Notes: generated from the letters alone by a model not told the origin. A DNA stretch of 36,912 bases from Streptomyces sp. SID8352 (GCF_009862265.1 NZ_WWGX01000008.1:1-36912); one strand, 5' to 3'. Shown: positions 1-18,693, counted from the first letter of the stretch. Made by a program: numbers and translations.

Positions 1-236
1 CCGATAGCTCCTGGACCGCCTCGACTGCTTCCACTGGGGCGGCTGGTCTTTACGAGTCCTCATCAAGGGTTCACTTGTGTTCATCCGTCCGGACTTTCCC
101 CGACCCGTACCGATCCAGTGGTCGTCTCGGCCTTCGGTCTGCTGGCCAGGCTCCGCACCGAGGAATTACTTCCTCCGCACGCTGGCTGGGGAATCGACCA
201 ATTGGTCACAGGTCGAAAGCGTCGGTATCTCCTTCC
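1..236. other. Unassigned edge sequence abutting the truncated XRE gene
   Basis: This stretch lies directly downstream of the point where the XRE regulator stops matching its family. Forward frame 1 is open from base 1 to a TAA near base 286, which gives about 95 codons. I do not recognise the product, and its codon choice (many CTT, TTC, AAT-type codons) looks less GC3-biased than neighbouring real genes. It could be the end of a mobile element, a deletion scar or a decayed gene. No terminal inverted repeat or target duplication can be seen, because the left side is outside the window. Confidence 0.3.
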
Positions 237-473
237 CTACGCTCGCTCGCACTGTGCGGCTTGCAGGTCGCACATCTTGTAAACCATGTCCTCGCCGTAG
301 CCCACCCCCGCGCCGAACTCGGCGGCGCGCAGGCCCTTGGCCTCGCGGCGCATCTTGATCTGCCGCCCGACCGTCGCGAGGACCGCGAGGCCCCACTCGT
401 CGTCCGGGTCGGCCTCCCAGCCCGGCTCGTCCGTCTCTTCCCTGAGGCGGACCGCCTCCGCTTCCCGCGCCAT
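237..473 (-). pseudogene. Truncated XRE-family helix-turn-helix regulator
   Basis: The 78-residue reading frame starts at an ATG at 473. It has an acidic N-terminus (residues 1-30), then a helix-turn-helix region at about 33-66 containing VGRQIKMRREAKGLRAAEFG and GYGEDMVYK. Streptomyces proteins of this type usually run to 250-290 residues and continue after VYK with a conserved segment on to a C-terminal ligand-type domain. Here the match ends at residue 66, and 12 unrelated residues lead to a stop. It is divergent from the ATPase at 630, and such ATPase/XRE pairs, often with a DUF397 protein, are common in Streptomyces. The DUF397 partner is not seen. I infer that the gene lost its 3' part by insertion or deletion; it may still make a short DNA-binding peptide. 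A GTG at 497 is an alternative start. Confidence 0.6.
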
Positions 474-629
474 GCCGTCTCTCTTCGTCGCACTCACCCG
501 GCCGCGCCGGCGCCTTCCCCGCGCGCCCCTGTCGACAGCTCCGGACACACCGGACGAATCCCGGACAGTCACCGTACGTACCCGTTGCGTCACTTCCCAC
601 CCTACGCCGATCCGGCCACTCTGGGTAAC

Positions 630-1163
630 GTGAATCAGAAAACGGCCGAACCGACGGCGACCGTCCGGCACTTCAGCGTCCAGCTCTCCCCCACCCCGCG
701 CGGCGCCCGCCTCGCCCGGCTGCTCGCGACGGAGCAACTCCGCTCCTGGGGACTGCCGCTGGACCCGGCGCGTCAGGTCGTGGCGGAACTGGCGGCCAAC
801 GCGGCGACCCACGGGCGGGTTCCGGGACGCGACTTCCGGCTCCTGCTGCTCGTCGCCGCGGACGTACTGCGCGTCGAGGTCATCGACACGTGCGGTGACC
901 TCCCGCCGCGCCCCGGCAGGCCCGGCCGGGACGCCGAGTCGGGACGCGGGCTGCTGCTCGTGGAGGCGCTGGCGGACCGCTGGGGCGTCGTCACCGGCCC
1001 CGCCCCGCGCAAGACCGTCTGGGCGGAGCTGCGCCTCGGCGCACCGGAGCCCGGTCCCTCGGGGAGCGGCGTTCCGGACGGCCTTGCCCGGGAATTCCGG
1101 GAAGGGAACACCGCGCCGAACCCGCCCCTTCCCCACGTCGGACCATCTCGCCCGGCCGGGTGA
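630..1163 (+). CDS. RsbW/SpoIIAB-type ATP-binding protein (anti-sigma-like serine kinase domain)
   Basis: A 177-residue protein with a single HATPase_c_2 domain. The N-box is at residues 53-62 (ELAANAATHG, with Asn57 as the likely Mg/ATP ligand), the G1 box around Asp86 (VIDTCGD), and the G2 box at 104-114 (SGRGLLLVEAL). Residues after about 140 are Pro/Gly-rich and probably disordered. Members of this family either phosphorylate anti-anti-sigma factors or act as stand-alone regulators, and many Streptomyces copies have no known partner. The GTG at 630 was chosen because the family fold begins just after it; the reading frame extends further upstream but is unlike the family there. It is divergent from the truncated XRE gene and shares about 155 bp of promoter region with it. 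The ATPase domain is certain; the target is unknown. Confidence 0.8.
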   Translation: MNQKTAEPTATVRHFSVQLSPTPRGARLARLLATEQLRSWGLPLDPARQVVAELAANAATHGRVPGRDFRLLLLVAADVLRVEVIDTCGDLPPRPGRPGRDAESGRGLLLVEALADRWGVVTGPAPRKTVWAELRLGAPEPGPSGSGVPDGLAREFREGNTAPNPPLPHVGPSRPAG

Positions 1164-1945
1164 ACATGCCCCCTTGTCGGGTTCCACGGAAGGATTCCCG
1201 ACCTGTGCTCGGGGACGACTTCGCAGACGGGTCGGGTCACGCCCGGACGACGAATCCGGGCAGGCCCCGGCCATCGGCCGATCCCCCCGATGGACCGAAA
1301 GCCCTGACGCGCGGAAGCGCACCCGGTACGCCCTCGGCGGCGCTTCTGCCCGTCCGCGCCCCATGGCGGCGTGCTCCACGAGAAAACGCCCGGCACACCC
1401 GCCATTCGCGGTGATCGGTCGTCATCCGCTCCGGCGCGGAGGGAAATGCCGCCGATGGTGATCGCACCCGCCCGGCCGGCCCCGGCCCCGGCCCCGGCCC
1501 CGGCCCCGGCCGACGCTCCCCGCCGACGGCGCCGCCCACCTCGTCCCGGCGTCGCCACCCGGCCGGAGCGTGGGGATTGCGCCACGCCGCGCGGCCCGCC
1601 CCGACCGCCGGACCGCCCGCCGTGGCACCGCGCCGTCCCGCCGCCCTCCTCGCCCGCCCGCCCACCGCCCGTCCGCGCCCCCCGGAGCCCCGCAGGGCCC
1701 CACCCCGGCCCCGACGGCACCCTCCGGGACCTGCGGAACCGCGACGGCCGCGACCGGGACCTCCACGCCCCCGGGACGCCTGACCGCCGCGCCGCGGAAC
1801 CGGGCGGAGGCCCCCGAACTCACCCCAACAGCACCCGAATCGGACCGCTCACGGCACCCATGGCAGGCCGTGATCAGTTGTCCGAAGTTACAGAGGTCCG
1901 GACCAACCCCTTGCCCCCACCCCGTGGGCGTCGCAAGCTCCCCTC
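1164..1945. other. Long GC-rich intergenic region without a supportable gene
   Basis: About 780 bp lie between the ATPase and LysR genes. Several open frames cross it, but all are Pro/Arg/Ala-rich, resemble no family I know and lack a good ribosome-binding site. The only clear structure is a CCCCGG-type simple repeat at 1478-1511. A decayed gene is possible, but no frame shows recognisable remnants. Confidence 0.5.
1478..1511. repeat. Hexanucleotide simple repeat (CCCCGG/GGCCCC type)
   Basis: Between five and six consecutive copies of a six-base GGCCCC unit form an uninterrupted GC-only run in non-coding DNA. Such tracts are prone to slippage and to assembly or sequencing error. No function is implied. 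Confidence 0.8.
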
Positions 1946-2893
1946 ATGGAGCTGGAGTTGCGGCATCTCAAAACGGTACGGGCCATCGCCGACGCCGGCA
2001 GCCTCACAAGGGCGGCCACGGCGCTCGGCCTTGCGCAGCCCGCGCTGAGCGCACAGCTCAAGCGGATCGAACGGACCCTGGGCGGCGCGCTGTTCGAGCG
2101 CGGACGGCACGGGGTACGGGCCACAGCGCTGGGTGAACTCGTCCTGGAGCGCAGCCGGATCGTGCTGCCCGCGGTCACCGAACTGCAACAGGAGGCGGCC
2201 CGGTTCGCGCGCATGCCCCGTTCCACCGGGCGGTTGCGCCTCGGCGGCACCCACGGCCCGTTACTGGGAGCGCTGCTGGACCGGCTGGCGGATCTGACAC
2301 CGGACGCCCGGATGACGACCTGCACCTCGTGGTCGGAACGGGACCTGGCGGAACAGCTGATCGCCGGACGGCTCGACTTCGCCCTGGCCGGCACCTGCGG
2401 CTCGGCCTCCCCGCCCGGCGGCGAGGGGCTGATCTGGCGGGAGGTCGCCGTCGACCCGGTGTTCGTCATGCTCCCCGAGGGCCACCGGCTCGCGGACCGC
2501 CCGGAGATGGACCTCACCGAGCTGACGGACGAGGAGTGGGCCTGCGTCCCCGGCGACGGCTGCTTCGGCGACTGCTTCACCGCCGCCTGCGCCCGCGCCG
2601 GGTTCACACCGCGCCGCATGTACGAGACGGACACCTCCTCGGTCGTCCACCTCGTGCAGGTCGGACGTGCCATCGGCCTGTGCCGTGCGACGTTCCCCAC
2701 CTCACCGGGTATCGTCACCCGTCCACTGCGCGGCACGCCCCTGTCCTGGCGCCACCTCCTCGGCTGGCACACCGCGACCCAGTGCGCGGAGACCGCCTCG
2801 ACGGTGCTCACCCAGGCCCGGATGGCCCACGCCGGAGTGGCCGCGCGCAGCGACAGCTACACGGAATGGCTGGCCGCGCACCGCGTCCCTTGA
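1946..2893 (+). CDS. LysR-family transcriptional regulator
   Basis: A 315-residue protein of normal LysR length. Residues 1-60 form the winged helix-turn-helix, with the typical pattern LRHLKTVRAIADAGSLTRAA, then LGLAQPALSAQLKRIERTLG and LFERG. The linker helix follows, and residues from about 90 form the periplasmic-binding-protein-like effector domain (SWSERDLAEQLIAGRLDFAL). The ATG at 1946 fits the family start exactly; no strong Shine-Dalgarno precedes it. LysR regulators often control the neighbouring gene. Here the next gene, 113 bp downstream on the same strand, encodes a secreted protease, so a link is plausible but not shown. The effector ligand cannot be predicted. Confidence 0.9.
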   Translation: MELELRHLKTVRAIADAGSLTRAATALGLAQPALSAQLKRIERTLGGALFERGRHGVRATALGELVLERSRIVLPAVTELQQEAARFARMPRSTGRLRLGGTHGPLLGALLDRLADLTPDARMTTCTSWSERDLAEQLIAGRLDFALAGTCGSASPPGGEGLIWREVAVDPVFVMLPEGHRLADRPEMDLTELTDEEWACVPGDGCFGDCFTAACARAGFTPRRMYETDTSSVVHLVQVGRAIGLCRATFPTSPGIVTRPLRGTPLSWRHLLGWHTATQCAETASTVLTQARMAHAGVAARSDSYTEWLAAHRVP

Positions 2894-2957
2894 CGCATCC
2901 ATAACGCCGGGGGAGGGGCCGACCGAGGGCTTACCAGCGCCTCCCGGCCCTTCCTAC

Positions 2958-2993
2958 GGTTTCGGCACCTCCCCACAAGCACCACCGAAACCG
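2958..2993 (+). promoter_or_regulatory. Inverted repeat in the leader of the protease gene
   Basis: A perfect 9-base inverted repeat (CGGTTTCGG and CCGAAACCG, 18 bases apart) sits just before the GAGGAG ribosome-binding site of the protease. It could be an mRNA hairpin, or an operator for the adjacent LysR protein or another regulator. The placement is suggestive only. Confidence 0.45.
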
Positions 2994-3006
2994 AGGAGAC
3001 TCCCCC

Positions 3007-4371
3007 ATGCTCCACCTGCACACCAGAGCCGTGGGTGCCGCCGCGGCGGCGTCCGCCGCACTGCTCATCGCCGGTCTGACCAGCTCCGCGAGCGCCAAGA
3101 CCGCCGACGTCCCGGCCGCACCCTCCGCCGCCCAGACCCTGCGCGCCGACGCGGCCCCCGCGGCCGTGCTCAACGCCATGCAGCGCGACCTCGGCCTCAC
3201 GCGGGGTCAGGCCGAGCGCCGCCTCGTCAACGAGGCCGAGGCCGGCGCCACCGCGGGCAGCCTCCAGCTCAAGCTGGGCTCCGACTTCGCCGGCGCCTGG
3301 GTCAACGGCGCCGACTCCGCCACCCTGACCGTGGCCACCACGGACGCCCGCGACGTCTCCGCCATCGAGGCGCGCGGCGCCAAGGCGAAGGTCGTCGGCC
3401 ACACCCTGGCGCAGCTCGACGCCGCCAAGGCCCGCCTGGACCGCGCCGCCGCCAAGACCAACGCCAAGGACGCGCCGGTCTGGTACGTCGACGTGCGCAC
3501 CAACACCGTCGTGATCGAGGCCGTGCGCCCCGCCGCGGCCCGTTCGCTGCTCTCCGCGGCCGGCGTCGACGCCTCCCTGGCCCAGGTGAAGACCCGCACC
3601 GAGCGTCCGCGCACCTTCTACGACCTCCGCGGCGGCGACGCGTACTACATCAACAACAGCGGTCGCTGTTCGATCGGCTTCCCGGTCACCAAGGGCACCC
3701 AGCAGGGCTTCGCCACCGCCGGTCACTGCGGTGGGGTCGGCAGCAGCACCAGCGGCTCCAACCGCGTCGCCCAGGGCACCTTCCAGGGCTCGACCTTCCC
3801 GGGCCGCGACATCGCCTGGGTGGCCACCAACTCCAACTGGACCGCCACGCCGTACGTCAACGGCTCCAGCGCCCAGGTCGCCGGTTCCACCCAGGCCGCG
3901 GTCGGCGCCTCCATCTGCCGCTCCGGTTCCACCACCGGCTGGCACTGCGGCACCATCCAGCAGCACAACACCAGCGTGACCTACCAGGAGGGCACCGTCT
4001 CCGGTGTCACCCGCACCACGGTCTGCGCCGAGCCCGGTGACTCCGGCGGCTCGTACATCTCCGGCAGCCAGGCGCAGGGTGTCACCTCCGGTGGCTCCGG
4101 TGACTGCCGCAGCGGTGGCGAGACCTTCTACCAGCCGATCAACCCGCTGCTCCAGGCCTACGGCCTGACGCTGAAGACCACCGGCGGTGGCGGCGGCGGC
4201 GACAACGGCGGCGGCGGCGAGCAGCCGGGCGGCACCTGGGCGGCCGGCACCGTCTACAAGGCCGGCGACACGGTCACCTACGGCGGCTCCACCTACCGCT
4301 GCCTCCAGGGCCACCAGGCCATCACGGGCTGGGAGCCCAGCAACGTCCCGGCTCTCTGGCAGCGCGTCTGA
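3007..4371 (+). CDS. Secreted streptogrisin C-like serine protease with chitin-binding-type module
   Basis: A 454-residue pre-pro-enzyme of peptidase family S1 (alpha-lytic type). Residues 1-30 form a signal peptide ending in SASA. The prodomain spans roughly 45-200. The mature protease probably starts near residue 205 (DLRGGDAYYINN). The catalytic triad is His240 (TAGHC), Asp268 (GRDIAWV) and Ser346 (GDSGGS). Three likely disulfides are C221-C241, C304-C314 and C340-C367. A Gly-rich linker (392-405) leads to a CBM5/12-like module at 409-454 (WAAGTVYKAGDTVTYGG). Streptogrisin C has the same layout, so I expect an extracellular endopeptidase, perhaps held on chitin. GAGGAG lies eight bases before the ATG. 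The LysR gene upstream is a candidate regulator. Confidence 0.93.
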   Translation: MLHLHTRAVGAAAAASAALLIAGLTSSASAKTADVPAAPSAAQTLRADAAPAAVLNAMQRDLGLTRGQAERRLVNEAEAGATAGSLQLKLGSDFAGAWVNGADSATLTVATTDARDVSAIEARGAKAKVVGHTLAQLDAAKARLDRAAAKTNAKDAPVWYVDVRTNTVVIEAVRPAAARSLLSAAGVDASLAQVKTRTERPRTFYDLRGGDAYYINNSGRCSIGFPVTKGTQQGFATAGHCGGVGSSTSGSNRVAQGTFQGSTFPGRDIAWVATNSNWTATPYVNGSSAQVAGSTQAAVGASICRSGSTTGWHCGTIQQHNTSVTYQEGTVSGVTRTTVCAEPGDSGGSYISGSQAQGVTSGGSGDCRSGGETFYQPINPLLQAYGLTLKTTGGGGGGDNGGGGEQPGGTWAAGTVYKAGDTVTYGGSTYRCLQGHQAITGWEPSNVPALWQRV

Positions 4372-4501
4372 CCCTCGAAAGCCCCCACAGGGGACGACGG
4401 GGGAACGGGTCCGGGCGTGCGTGGGAGAGCGCCCGGACCCACCCCGTCACCGTCCCCCGGAACCACTGAGCACCTGCGCCATCCCGTCCCACATCCTCCT
4501 C

Positions 4502-4537
4502 AGAGCCCCGGTGGCCCCCACAGGCCGCCGGGGCTCT
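4502..4537 (+). terminator. Probable terminator of the protease gene
   Basis: A perfect 10-base inverted repeat (AGAGCCCCGG / CCGGGGCTCT) with a 16-base loop lies about 130 bp after the protease stop codon. There is no T-run, as is common for Streptomyces terminators. The 316 bp from 4372 to 4687 hold nothing else that I can support. Confidence 0.6.
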
Positions 4538-4687
4538 CCCTTGTCCCCCGCCGGGTCCCGCGCCTGCCCCCACCGCCGGCCACGCCCCGGTGTCCCTGAC
4601 CGCCCCCCGGGCTCCCCCGGCCGCGCCTGCTGACCGCGGGAGCCGGGAGCCCGCCGGGTGCGGTGCGGCCCGGAGAGCCGCGGACCG

Positions 4688-5152
4688 CTACCCCACGGCG
4701 CCGCCGGTGTTCCGGATCACCGCCGGAGCACCTTCAGCGCGACGACGTGGTCGGCGTCGTCGACGCCCCGGTGGATGCGGGCGCGGACCCCGGGCGCGTG
4801 CCCCTTGACGGCGAGGCGCGCCTCCTCCCCCGCCGCGGTCATCCGCAGCGCCTCGCCCTCCCTGCCGAGCCACCCGCGCTCCGGCAGCACCTCCGCCTCG
4901 GCCTCCAGGTCGTCCTCGGCCCTGAGGTGGGACCGCATGGCCCGCCGCAGCTCCGGCAGGGTCATGCCGCGGCCGTCGGGCGCGAGGTCGTGCTCCGACA
5001 GTTTGCGCAGCAGCCAGAACCGGGGCTGGGTGAAGCCCGGCTCGGCCTGGCGGGCGCGGGTGAACGCGATGAGCGCCTCATGGGCCACTCCGGTCCAGTG
5101 GGCCCGCCGGCTGCGCGGCCAGTGCGGCGTCGGAGCTCTGCGACGTCGTCAT
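4688..5152 (-). pseudogene. MarR-like winged-helix regulator broken by two apparent frameshifts
   Basis: The ATG at 5152 has a strong GGGGGAGG ribosome-binding site and opens MTTSQSSDAALAAQPAG, but that frame stops near 5078. A second frame, 4717-5088, holds the body (MAHEALIAFTRARQAE, FTQPRFWLLRKLSEHD, DDADHVVALKVLRR) with the helix-turn-helix and wing of a MarR-type protein. Removing one G from the GGG near 5108 would join them as AAQPA-AHWTGVAHEAL. At the other end, adding one base after the CGG codons near 4717 would extend the protein by about ten residues (IRNTGGAVG) to a stop at 4688. I recall related intact proteins of about 150 residues with that ending. Two compensating indels mean a real pseudogene or sequencing errors in GC-rich tracts. 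As written, only a 123-residue internal frame could be made. Confidence 0.6.
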
Positions 5153-5318
5153 GCGGGTGCCTCCCCCGGTGGGTGTTCGCCGACCGGTCACCGTAGGACC
5201 TGGAGCGGGCTTGAGGTCAACGGCGGCCGACGGCCCCTCGCCGACCCGCCGCCCGCCGTCCGCCGTCCGCCGTCCGCCGGGGCACCCCGTACAGGCAGCG
5301 CGCCCCCGCGCATGCGAA

Positions 5319-5350
5319 AGGGCCCGCACGACCGGAGTCGTGCGGGCCCT
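5319..5350 (-). terminator. Intrinsic terminator of tuf
   Basis: A perfect 14-base inverted repeat (AGGGCCCGCACGAC / GTCGTGCGGGCCCT) with a 4-base loop lies 57 bp after the tuf stop codon. On the minus strand it is followed by TTTCGC. It is the strongest terminator in the window and closes the str operon. Confidence 0.88.
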
Positions 5351-5407
5351 CTCAGAGCGCTCGGCGTTCGCCGAGGTCAGGTCTCATGACCCAACAAGCA
5401 AGAGGAC

Positions 5408-6601
<1,194 letters not shown>

Positions 6602-6677
6602 TGGGGTCCTCCTGTGGAGTGGTTCTGTACGCCTTACTCATCGGCGCCAGGTGATCTTTGCTGGGAAACCCGGGCCC

Positions 6678-6711
6678 GGGGCATTCCGCCAGGGTGGCGG
6701 CCGAATGCCCC
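6678..6711 (-). terminator. Hairpin between fusA and tuf (attenuator or partial terminator)
   Basis: A GGGGCATTC / GAATGCCCC stem of nine pairs is extended by CGCC/GGCG, with a three-base bulge and a five-base loop. It lies 58 bp past the fusA stop codon. It has no T-run and may reduce read-through or mark an RNA-processing site, consistent with separate tuf transcription. Confidence 0.5.
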
Positions 6712-6730
6712 TTGCAGGCTCCGGGGTCAA
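6702..6730 (-). promoter_or_regulatory. Possible tuf promoter
   Basis: A TTGACC -35-like hexamer (complement of 6725-6730) lies in the fusA-tuf gap. The expected -10 region 17-18 bases downstream (CATTCG/ATTCGG) is poor. I place a promoter here mainly because streptomycete tuf1 genes are known to have their own promoter in this gap. Confidence 0.25.
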
Positions 6731-6769
6731 GCCTAAAGCGTGTGAACGGAGTCCGTTGAACGGAGGCCG

Positions 6770-8896
<2,127 letters not shown>

Positions 8897-8935
8897 AAGG
8901 CTTCAGTCTTCTCTCGGTTTCGAAGGGGTTTCCGA

Positions 8936-9406
8936 CTACCAGCGGTAGTGCGCGAAGGCCTTGTTGGACTCGGCCATCTTGTGCGTGTCCTCGCGCTTCT
9001 TCACAGCGGCACCGAGGCCGTTGGAGGCGTCGAGGAGCTCGTTGAGCAGACGCTCGGTCATGGTCTTCTCGCGACGGGCGCGGGAGTAACCGACCAGCCA
9101 GCGCAGCGCCAGGGTGTTGGCGCGACCGGGCTTGACCTCGATCGGCACCTGGTAGGTGGCGCCACCGACACGGCGGGACTTGACCTCGAGGGTCGGCTTG
9201 ATGTTCTCGAGAGCGCGCTTCAGCGTGATGACCGGGTCGTTGCCGGTCTTGTCGCGCAGGCCCTCCATGGCGCCGTACACGATGCGCTCGGCGGTGGAGC
9301 GCTTGCCGTTCAGCAGCACCTTGTTGATCAGGGAGGTCACCAGAGGAGAACCGTAGACCGGGTCGATGATGACCGGGCGCTTCGGGGCGGGGCCCTTACG
9401 AGGCAT
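8936..9406 (-). CDS. rpsG: 30S ribosomal protein S7
   Basis: The 156-residue protein binds the 3' major domain of 16S rRNA and nucleates assembly of the 30S head. The sequence is collinear with S7: [10 protein letters not shown] start, [20 protein letters not shown] in the middle, and a C-terminal helix ending KAFAHYRW. It begins two bases after the rpsL stop codon, and its ribosome-binding site (AAGGAGAAG) lies inside the end of rpsL, so translation is probably coupled. Confidence 0.98.
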   Translation of the reverse strand: MPRKGPAPKRPVIIDPVYGSPLVTSLINKVLLNGKRSTAERIVYGAMEGLRDKTGNDPVITLKRALENIKPTLEVKSRRVGGATYQVPIEVKPGRANTLALRWLVGYSRARREKTMTERLLNELLDASNGLGAAVKKREDTHKMAESNKAFAHYRW

Positions 9407-9408
9407 TC

Positions 9409-9780
9409 TTACTTCTCCTTCTTGGCGCCGTAACGGCTGCGGGCCTGCTTGCGGTTCTTGACACCCTGGGTGTCGAGGGAGCCGCGGATGATCTTGTAGC
9501 GAACACCCGGCAGGTCCTTCACACGGCCGCCGCGCACGAGCACGATGGAGTGCTCCTGCAGGTTGTGTCCCTCACCCGGAATGTAAGCAGTGACCTCGAT
9601 ACCGCTGGTCAGACGCACACGCGCGACCTTGCGCAGGGCCGAGTTCGGCTTCTTCGGGGTGGTCGTGAACACACGCGTGCAGACGCCCCGGCGCTGGGGG
9701 GAACCCTCGAGTGCGGGCGTCTTGTTCTTCTCGACCTTGTCCTGCCGGCCCTTCCGGACCAGCTGCTGGATCGTAGGCAC
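9409..9780 (-). CDS. rpsL: 30S ribosomal protein S12
   Basis: The 123-residue S12 protein lies at the decoding centre and controls accuracy. I chose the GTG at 9780 ([10 protein letters not shown]) because it gives the exact family N-terminus and length and has GGAGAAG just upstream; the longer open frame to 10002 covers the promoter. Streptomycin-resistance positions are wild type: Lys43 (TTPKKPNS) and Lys88 ([11 protein letters not shown]). It is the first gene of the str operon. Confidence 0.98.
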   Translation of the reverse strand: MPTIQQLVRKGRQDKVEKNKTPALEGSPQRRGVCTRVFTTTPKKPNSALRKVARVRLTSGIEVTAYIPGEGHNLQEHSIVLVRGGRVKDLPGVRYKIIRGSLDTQGVKNRKQARSRYGAKKEK

Positions 9781-9973
9781 TACTTCTCCGGTTTCTGTGT
9801 GCCGATGGGTACAGCTAACCTGGAACGACGCCGACCCACGCGGTCGGGTATGTCGAATCCGGCGCACTCCCGCCGCGAGACGGAGATGGCGCGAATTGCG
9901 GTGGCCGGTCACAGCACTCCGTGCGGTTGAAGGCACGCACGAAAGCCAGGGCACACCCCAGGCACAAGGTCTG

Positions 9974-10002
9974 AGCGTACCTATCGCATTCGCTGCGGTC
10001 AA
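9974..10002 (-). promoter_or_regulatory. Promoter of the str operon (rpsL)
   Basis: TTGACC (complement of 9997-10002), a 17-base spacer and TACGCT (complement of 9974-9979) make a good vegetative (HrdB-type) promoter. It lies about 190 bases before the rpsL GTG, leaving a long untranslated leader from about 9966 to 9781 that could hold autoregulatory structure. Confidence 0.7.
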
Positions 10003-10187
10003 AACAAATGGACGCGGCCACCCGCGTCACCCATTTCGCCCGGCTTGATCCGATAAGCGGCACGGACCGCCCGCATCCCCCTGAGCGCCCCTGACGGCGC
10101 GCCGCGCCTTGGGGCGCGTCCCCCCGCCCGCGACCCCCGACAGGCCGCCGGAGAGCCGTACAGACCCCTTGCCGGGCCCGGAAACCC
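10003..10187. other. Spacer between rpoC terminator and str promoter
   Basis: No gene is visible. The stretch is GC-rich and holds only upstream promoter sequence and the approach to the rpoC terminator; the frames crossing it are shadows. Confidence 0.5.
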
Positions 10188-10223
10188 CGAAGGGCGGCCA
10201 CCCCACGGGGTGACCGCCCTTCG
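10188..10223 (-). terminator. Intrinsic terminator of rpoBC
   Basis: A 10-pair outer stem (CGAAGGGCGG / CCGCCCTTCG), one mismatch and a further five or so inner pairs form a strong hairpin 21 bp after the rpoC stop codon. It separates the rpoBC unit from the str operon. Confidence 0.82.
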
Positions 10224-10243
10224 GTGCGTGTCGGACGACCCGC

Positions 10244-14143
<3,900 letters not shown>

Positions 14144-14201
14144 TATGCGTCAATCCCTCTCAGGGTCGTGAGTCTTGGGGTCTGATACGGGGGTCCTGGG
14201 G

Positions 14202-14232
14202 CCGGCGGGACTCGTGGTACGAGCCCCGCCGG
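14202..14232 (-). promoter_or_regulatory. Hairpin in the rpoB-rpoC intercistronic gap
   Basis: The outer stem CCGGCGGG/CCCGCCGG (8 pairs) stacks, through one mismatch, on an inner stem CTCGT/ACGAG (5 pairs) with a three-base loop. It starts nine bases after the rpoB stop codon. There is no T-run. Likely roles are RNA processing, message stability or modest attenuation that sets the beta:beta' ratio. Confidence 0.6.
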
Positions 14233-14240
14233 AACTCCCG

Positions 14241-17726
<3,486 letters not shown>

Positions 17727-18229
17727 GAGGGGGTCCTTCCGAGGGCTCGGACTCACTACGCGCGTACCGGCCCCTCATCCGCACACGGAGACACGGAGCG
17801 CCCGATGTGGCCGAAATGCCAGGTCAGGCGCGCTCTGGTCGTCAGTGCTCGGGCGAGGGCAGACCCCTGGTGACGGGCAGGGGGCAGCTAACAGGCAGCG
17901 CAAAGGGTCAGTGTAGCCACTTGGCCCACTGATGTCCAGTGCGGGTGTACCGAACCGTCTTGACTCCTCGTTGCTCTCACCACCTGCGGCAAGGCCTCGC
18001 CCTCAACGCACCGTGATACTGCCCTCTTCGCCGTCGATCCATGCCTCGGATTCGGATCCTTGTGACGACGCGTCCTGAGAATTGCGCGCTGCGTGCGGTT
18101 CGTCAAGGCCCCCCTTGTCCGAACCGGCCGCCGCGGCGGGCCTCCCGGGCCCCGGCGGCGGCGCGACCGATGATCACCCTACTCTTCACCGCCGCCCGTG
18201 CAAGGGAGCCGCCACCGGTCCCCCCGTAC
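17727..18229. other. rpoB leader and intergenic region
   Basis: About 500 bp hold the rpoB 5' leader (some 175 bases from the proposed start site near 17903 to the TTG), the promoter at 17910-17938 and then about 290 bp up to the rplL terminator. No gene is supported. The long leader may carry regulatory RNA structure, but I see no single dominant hairpin. Confidence 0.5.
17910..17938 (-). promoter_or_regulatory. rpoB promoter
   Basis: TGGACA (complement of 17933-17938), a 17-base spacer and TACACT (complement of 17910-17915) closely match the vegetative consensus. This implies a transcript starting near 17903 with a long untranslated leader before rpoB. Confidence 0.72.
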
Positions 18230-18269
18230 GCCGAAGAGCGACCACCCGGATGGATGATCGCTCTTCGGC
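18230..18269 (-). terminator. Terminator or attenuator after rplL
   Basis: A perfect 12-base inverted repeat (GCCGAAGAGCGA / TCGCTCTTCGGC) with a 16-base loop lies 37 bp after the rplL stop codon. It probably ends most rplJL transcripts before rpoB. Confidence 0.78.
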
Positions 18270-18306
18270 GCTTGCGCGTTACAGATCCCGCGGGACCCGT
18301 GAGGTC

Positions 18307-18693
18307 CTACTTGACCTCGACCGAGGCGCCGGCGCCCTTGAGGGACTCGGCGGCCTTCTCGGCCTGCTCCTTGTTGACCTTCTCCAGGACCGGCTTCGGG
18401 GTGCCGTCGACCAGGTCCTTGGCCTCCTTCAGGCCGAGGGAGGTCAGCTCGCGGACGACCTTGATGACCTGGATCTTCTTCTCGCCGGCGCCGGTGAGGA
18501 TGACGTCGAACTCGTCCTTCTCCTCGACGGCCTCGGCGGCGGCACCCGCGCCACCACCGGCGACGACGACCGGGGCGGCCGCGGCGGCGGTGACGTCGAA
18601 CTTCTCCTCGAACGCCTTCACGAACTCGGAGAGCTCGATGAGGGTCATGTCCTCGAACTGCGCGAGCAGGTCTTCCTGGCTGAGCTTCGCCAT
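18307..18693 (-). CDS. rplL: 50S ribosomal protein L7/L12
   Basis: The 128-residue stalk protein recruits GTPase factors such as EF-G and EF-Tu. It has the N-terminal dimerisation part (1-33), an Ala/Gly-rich hinge (34-58) and the factor-binding C-terminal domain (59-128; [20 protein letters not shown]). It begins 140 bp after rplJ, with GGAAGGACCGCC before the ATG. Stoichiometry (several L12 per L10) suggests stronger translation or an internal promoter; none is obvious. Confidence 0.98.
   Translation of the reverse strand: MAKLSQEDLLAQFEDMTLIELSEFVKAFEEKFDVTAAAAAPVVVAGGGAGAAAEAVEEKDEFDVILTGAGEKKIQVIKVVRELTSLGLKEAKDLVDGTPKPVLEKVNKEQAEKAAESLKGAGASVEVK

Noticed and set aside
1371..2048. Proline-rich frame of 225 codons before the LysR gene
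   Set aside because: It is driven by the CCCCGG simple repeat and general GC-richness, and overlaps the real LysR start.
9781..10002. N-terminal extension of S12 by about 74 residues
   Set aside because: The extension covers a good promoter and lacks similarity to S12. The GTG at 9780 gives the correct start and has a ribosome-binding site.
17727..17756. Ten-residue longer start for RpoB
   Set aside because: The TTG at 17726 has GGAAGGA at proper distance and gives the usual streptomycete length; the upstream codon has none.
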